Source: Plantactinospora endophytica
GTDB lineage: Bacteria; Actinomycetota; Actinomycetes; Mycobacteriales; Micromonosporaceae
Assembly (NCBI RefSeq): GCF_016862915.1
Contig: NZ_BONW01000038.1
Coordinates: forward strand, 1-64,000
Direction: 5' to 3'
Length of the DNA stretch: 64,000 bases
Below the pieces are notes generated by a model. The model saw nothing but the letters and a program-made list of their open reading frames with translations, ran no database searches and was not told where the DNA came from. Position numbers and translations under genes: made by a program. How positions within the stretch are numbered: position 1 is the stretch's first letter; every line of letters begins with the position of its first letter. This document shows positions 60,745-64,000 of this stretch, piece by piece.

Positions 60745-63700
60745 TCAACTGGAGTAACCGAACTCGTCGTTGATGAAGCCGAGCACCTCGTCCAGCGACG
60801 CCGACTCCAGGTCGATGGCGCCGTTCTCCGCCGCCTGCCGTGGGAACCGTCCCTCCCAGGCCCGCAGTAGCTGTTCGAGGCGCCGGGCGATCCCCGCCGC
60901 ATGCTCCGGATCGCCCGGCTCGGCCGCGCCCAGCGCCCCGGCGAGCCGGTCCAGCTCGGACGTCAGGTCCAGCGGGCCGGCCTCGGGCGTCGGCGCCGGC
61001 AACAGCTCCCGGAGCTGGGCCGCGAGTTCGGCCGGGGACGGATGGTCGAACACCACGGTCGCCGACAGCCGCTGCCCGGTCTCCACGGTCAGCCGGTTGC
61101 GCAGCTCCACCGCCGTCAACGAGTCGAGGCCCTGCTCCAGGAAGCCACGGTCCGGGTCGACCGCACCCGGGCCGGGGTGGCCCAGCACCGTGGCGGTGCA
61201 GGTCCGGACCAGGTCGAGAACCGCCCGGTCCCGGTCGGCGGCGGACAGCCCGGCCAGCCGGTCGGCGAAGGAGACGGCCGCCGTGGGTCGCGGGGTACCG
61301 TCCGCGCCGCCCTCGGCCGGGACGTACGGCGCCAGGCCGCGCAGCGGCGGGCTGACCGGCGCGGTCCGCGCGGCCACGCGCAGCGCCGCCACGTCGAGCC
61401 GGACCGGCACCAGGGCCGGTTCGCCGACGCGCAGGGCCAGGTCGAACAGGGCGAGGCCGTCGGCGGTGTCCAGTGGCGCGATGCCGCCCCGGCGCATCCG
61501 GCGCAGGTCCGCGTCGGTGAGCCTGCCCGCCATCCCGGCGCGTTCCCGCCACAGGCCCCAGGCCAGCGAGATCGCCGGCAGGCCCCGGGCGGCGCGGTGG
61601 TGGGCGAACGCGTCCAGGAACGCGTTCGCGGCCGCGTAGTTGCCCTGGCCCGGCCCGCCGAGGATGCCGGAGGCCGAGGAGAAGACGACGAACGCCCCGA
61701 GATCCGCATCCACCGTCGCCTCGTGCAGGTTGAGCACCGCGTCGACCTTGGCGCGGAACACCTCGTCGACCTGCTCGTCGGTCATCGCGGCGATGACGCT
61801 GTCCCGGTTGATCCCGGCGGCGTGCACGACCGCCGTCAGCGGATGCGCGGCCGGGATCGCGGCGACCAGTTCACGTACCCGGTCCGGGTCCGCGAGATCA
61901 CACGCGGCCACGGTCACCTCGGCGCCGAGGCCGCCCAGTTCGTCCCGCAGCTCGGCGGCGCCGGGCGCCGCCGCTCCCCGCCGGCCGACCAGGAGCAGGT
62001 GGCGCACGCCCGCCGAGACGACCAGGTGCCGGGCGAGTTCGCGGCCGAGGCCGCCGATGCCACCGCTGACCAGGACCGTCCCGGCCGGGTCGAAGGCATA
62101 CCCGGGTACCGCCGCCGGCACCACCGCCGGAGCGAGCCGGGGTACGAACGCCTGCCTGCCCCGCAGCACCAACTGCGGTTCGGGTCCGGCGAGCGCGGCC
62201 GCCAGATCGTGCGCGGCCACCGTGTCGTCGACGTCGACCAGCACGAAACGGTCGGGCTGCTCGGCCTGGGCCGCCCGGATCAGCCCCCAGACCGCGGCGT
62301 GTGTCGGGTCGACCGGGCCGCCGGGCACGTACGGCACGGCCTCGCGGGTGAGTACGACCAGCGTGGTGTTGGCGCGGGCGTCGTCGGCGAGCCACTGCCG
62401 GACCACGGACAGCACCCCGACGGTCGCCTCGCGCGCCGACACCGCGTCCGGCGTCCCCGCCCGCGTTCCCACCGGCAGGACGACCGGGCCGGGCAGATCC
62501 GGTTCGAGCGCCGAGAGCCCGGGTACGGCCACCGCCGCCAGCCCGCGCAGCGCCGGGAACGTCTCCGGGTCCCCCAGCACCGCGACCGGGAACGTTCCGG
62601 CAGGCTCCGGAAGCCGGTACGGAACCAGACTCATCCGGTACAGCCACTCCTGCCGGTCGTCGGCGTCGTCCACCGGCGGCCCCGGCTCCGCGAAGGTCAC
62701 CCGGGCCGCCCGCAACAGGAGCCGACCGGCGGCGTCCGACAGTTCCACGTCGGCGGCGTCGTCGCCGTCGAGCCGGAACCGCAGGCGCTCCGGTGAACCG
62801 GCGGAGAGGCGGTCCAGCCCGTGCCAGACTCCTACCGTGCCGTGGCCGGTCAACGGGGGCAGCGCGGCGAGGGCGGCTCCGGGGGCGCTGCCCGGTGTCG
62901 GGGTCAGCTCCGCGTACACCTGGTCGTCGGCGCGCCACAGTGCGGAGACCACCCGCTGTGCGGGACCGTACGCCACGCCCTGCTCCGCCAGCCGGTCGTA
63001 CTGGCCGTCCAGCGGCACCGGCTCGGCGTCGGCGGGCAGCCAGCCGGACGAGGTGGCGGCAGCCGGGTCACCGGTGCAGGCCCGGCCGTGGGCGTACTCG
63101 GTCCAGTCGTCCCGGCCGGTCCGGCGGGCGTGCAGCGTGACCGCGCGGCAGCCGTCCCCGTCCTGCTCCCCCACCCGGACCTGTAGGTCGACGCCGCCCC
63201 GGGCGGGCAGCACGAGCGGCCCGCCGAGTGTCAGCTCGGTGAAACCGGTGCAACCGCTGCCGGCGGCGGCGTACAGCAGCGCGTCGGTGATCGCGGTGCC
63301 CGGCAGCACCGGCCGGCCGGCGACGGTGTGGTCGGCGAGCCAGGTACCGTCCCGCGCGGTGACCCGGCCGGTGTGCACGGCACCGCCACCGGCCAGCGCG
63401 ACGGTCACGCCGAGCAGCGGATGTCCGGCCGGATCCGGCCCGTCGGCGCCCGGCAGCAGCCAAAAGTGCTCCCGGCGGAACGCGTACGTCGGCACCGGCA
63501 CGAGATCCGCGTCGGGCAGGACGGCGTCGGCGTCCACCGGCACACCGTGCGCCCACAACCGGCCGACCGCCTCGGCGACGGCGACACCGTCCGGCCGGTC
63601 CGCCCGCAGCATCGGCAGCACCAGCCGCTGCGGGCCGCCGGGCTCGTCGTCCAGGCATTCCGCTGCCATCGGGGTGAGCACCGCGCCGGGGCCGATCTCC

Positions 63701-64000
63701 AGGAAGACGTCCACCCCGTGGTCGCGCAGGGCGCTGACGCCGTCGGCGAAGCGGACCGCGTGCCGGATGTGCCGGACCCAGTAGTCGGCGGTGGTGAGGT
63801 CACCCGGACCCGCGATCGTACCGGTGAGGTTGGAGACGACCGGGATCTGCGGCTCGGCGTACGAGACGCTCTCGGCCACCCGACGGAACTCGTCGAGGAT
63901 CGGGTCCATCTGCGCCGAGTGGAACGCGTGGCTCACGGTGAGCCGCTTGGTCTTGTGCCCGGCTGCGGTCAGCCGCTCCGCGACCCGCAGCACCGCCTCC
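60745..64000 (-). CDS. Modular type I polyketide synthase, 3' part (AT-DH-KR-ACP-docking)
   Basis: At least 1,085 residues; the 5' end is outside the window. In order: the C-terminal part of an AT with SHAFH (a malonyl-type HAFH motif) and IGPGAVLTPM; a DH with DHTVAGRPVLPGT (HxxxGxxxxP intact) but without a recognisable DxxxQ/H; a KR with GGIGGLG and SSASG, GNYAAAN; an ACP with LDSL; and a C-terminal docking segment ending INDEFGYSS. There is no thioesterase, so the chain passes to another protein. The KR has no Trp of A-type enzymes and has NRD for LDD, so it is probably B-type. Confidence 0.94.
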   Translation of the reverse strand, partial: EAVLRVAERLTAAGHKTKRLTVSHAFHSAQMDPILDEFRRVAESVSYAEPQIPVVSNLTGTIAGPGDLTTADYWVRHIRHAVRFADGVSALRDHGVDVFLEIGPGAVLTPMAAECLDDEPGGPQRLVLPMLRADRPDGVAVAEAVGRLWAHGVPVDADAVLPDADLVPVPTYAFRREHFWLLPGADGPDPAGHPLLGVTVALAGGGAVHTGRVTARDGTWLADHTVAGRPVLPGTAITDALLYAAAGSGCTGFTELTLGGPLVLPARGGVDLQVRVGEQDGDGCRAVTLHARRTGRDDWTEYAHGRACTGDPAAATSSGWLPADAEPVPLDGQYDRLAEQGVAYGPAQRVVSALWRADDQVYAELTPTPGSAPGAALAALPPLTGHGTVGVWHGLDRLSAGSPERLRFRLDGDDAADVELSDAAGRLLLRAARVTFAEPGPPVDDADDRQEWLYRMSLVPYRLPEPAGTFPVAVLGDPETFPALRGLAAVAVPGLSALEPDLPGPVVLPVGTRAGTPDAVSAREATVGVLSVVRQWLADDARANTTLVVLTREAVPYVPGGPVDPTHAAVWGLIRAAQAEQPDRFVLVDVDDTVAAHDLAAALAGPEPQLVLRGRQAFVPRLAPAVVPAAVPGYAFDPAGTVLVSGGIGGLGRELARHLVVSAGVRHLLLVGRRGAAAPGAAELRDELGGLGAEVTVAACDLADPDRVRELVAAIPAAHPLTAVVHAAGINRDSVIAAMTDEQVDEVFRAKVDAVLNLHEATVDADLGAFVVFSSASGILGGPGQGNYAAANAFLDAFAHHRAARGLPAISLAWGLWRERAGMAGRLTDADLRRMRRGGIAPLDTADGLALFDLALRVGEPALVPVRLDVAALRVAARTAPVSPPLRGLAPYVPAEGGADGTPRPTAAVSFADRLAGLSAADRDRAVLDLVRTCTATVLGHPGPGAVDPDRGFLEQGLDSLTAVELRNRLTVETGQRLSATVVFDHPSPAELAAQLRELLPAPTPEAGPLDLTSELDRLAGALGAAEPGDPEHAAGIARRLEQLLRAWEGRFPRQAAENGAIDLESASLDEVLGFINDEFGYSS

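Noticed and set aside
60473-61552. HxlR fused to a long upstream frame
   Set aside because: The extension runs antisense through the PKS gene with shadow composition, and a ribosome site precedes the HxlR start at 60472.
60901-62796. Long plus-strand frames through the PKS gene
   Set aside because: The PKS reading frame has complete domain motifs. These frames have Arg/Gly/Gln-rich shadow composition.

Overview
The window is high-GC, gene-dense DNA with many GTG/TTG starts, stop/start overlaps and strong GC bias at third codon positions. Family content (SARP regulator, PadR and HxlR regulators, secondary-metabolism genes, type VII-like small proteins) points to a filamentous actinomycete. 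Gene style suggests Micromonosporaceae, but that is an inference. No rRNA, intact tRNA, insertion sequence, prophage or CRISPR array was seen.

Layout. 1-11.8 kb is a mosaic of short units: tandem repeats and a secreted glycerophosphodiesterase; a PadR regulator driving an ABC exporter from a promoter that overlaps a near-perfect palindrome; a P450 with an unusual insertion facing an NAD(P)-binding reductase; a free-standing NRPS condensation domain; and a GlxA/DJ-1 pair. 11.8-22.7 kb is a tightly coupled operon: M19 dipeptidase, complete Opp/Dpp-type importer (lipoprotein, two permeases, two ATPases), M24-fold hydrolase without its usual metal ligands, proline-iminopeptidase-like hydrolase, second M19 dipeptidase, then a GntR/UTRA regulator. 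It looks like a dedicated uptake-and-hydrolysis system for a peptide-like compound.

22.9-34.4 kb holds a serine hydrolase, a DUF1963 pair, a small HAD protein, an ECF sigma factor with a membrane beta-propeller partner, a Tat-exported amidohydrolase and an AfsR-like SARP. 34.9-38.8 kb is a three-subunit molybdenum hydroxylase of the PaoABC type with a Tat signal, ending at a terminator before a convergent LysR gene. 39.9-49.7 kb has a streptogrisin-like protease, a Tat-type aldo-keto reductase, a two-component system preceded by three type VII-secretion-like genes, a serine hydrolase with a small partner divergent from an HTH_38/MarR-like regulator, and a DUF1232 protein.

49.8 kb to the end is biosynthetic: methylmalonyl-CoA mutase (mutA, mutB) with its chaperone meaB, a phosphopantetheinyl transferase next to an internally deleted metallophosphoesterase, a DUF5988 protein, a KAS III, an acyl-CoA carboxylase beta subunit, a type II thioesterase, an HxlR regulator and the 3' part of a modular type I PKS (AT-DH-KR-ACP plus docking tail) that runs off the window. 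These genes could together make, load and proofread acyl building blocks. The one visible AT carries a malonyl-type motif and the DH lacks its catalytic Asp motif, so the mutase must serve other modules or another process.
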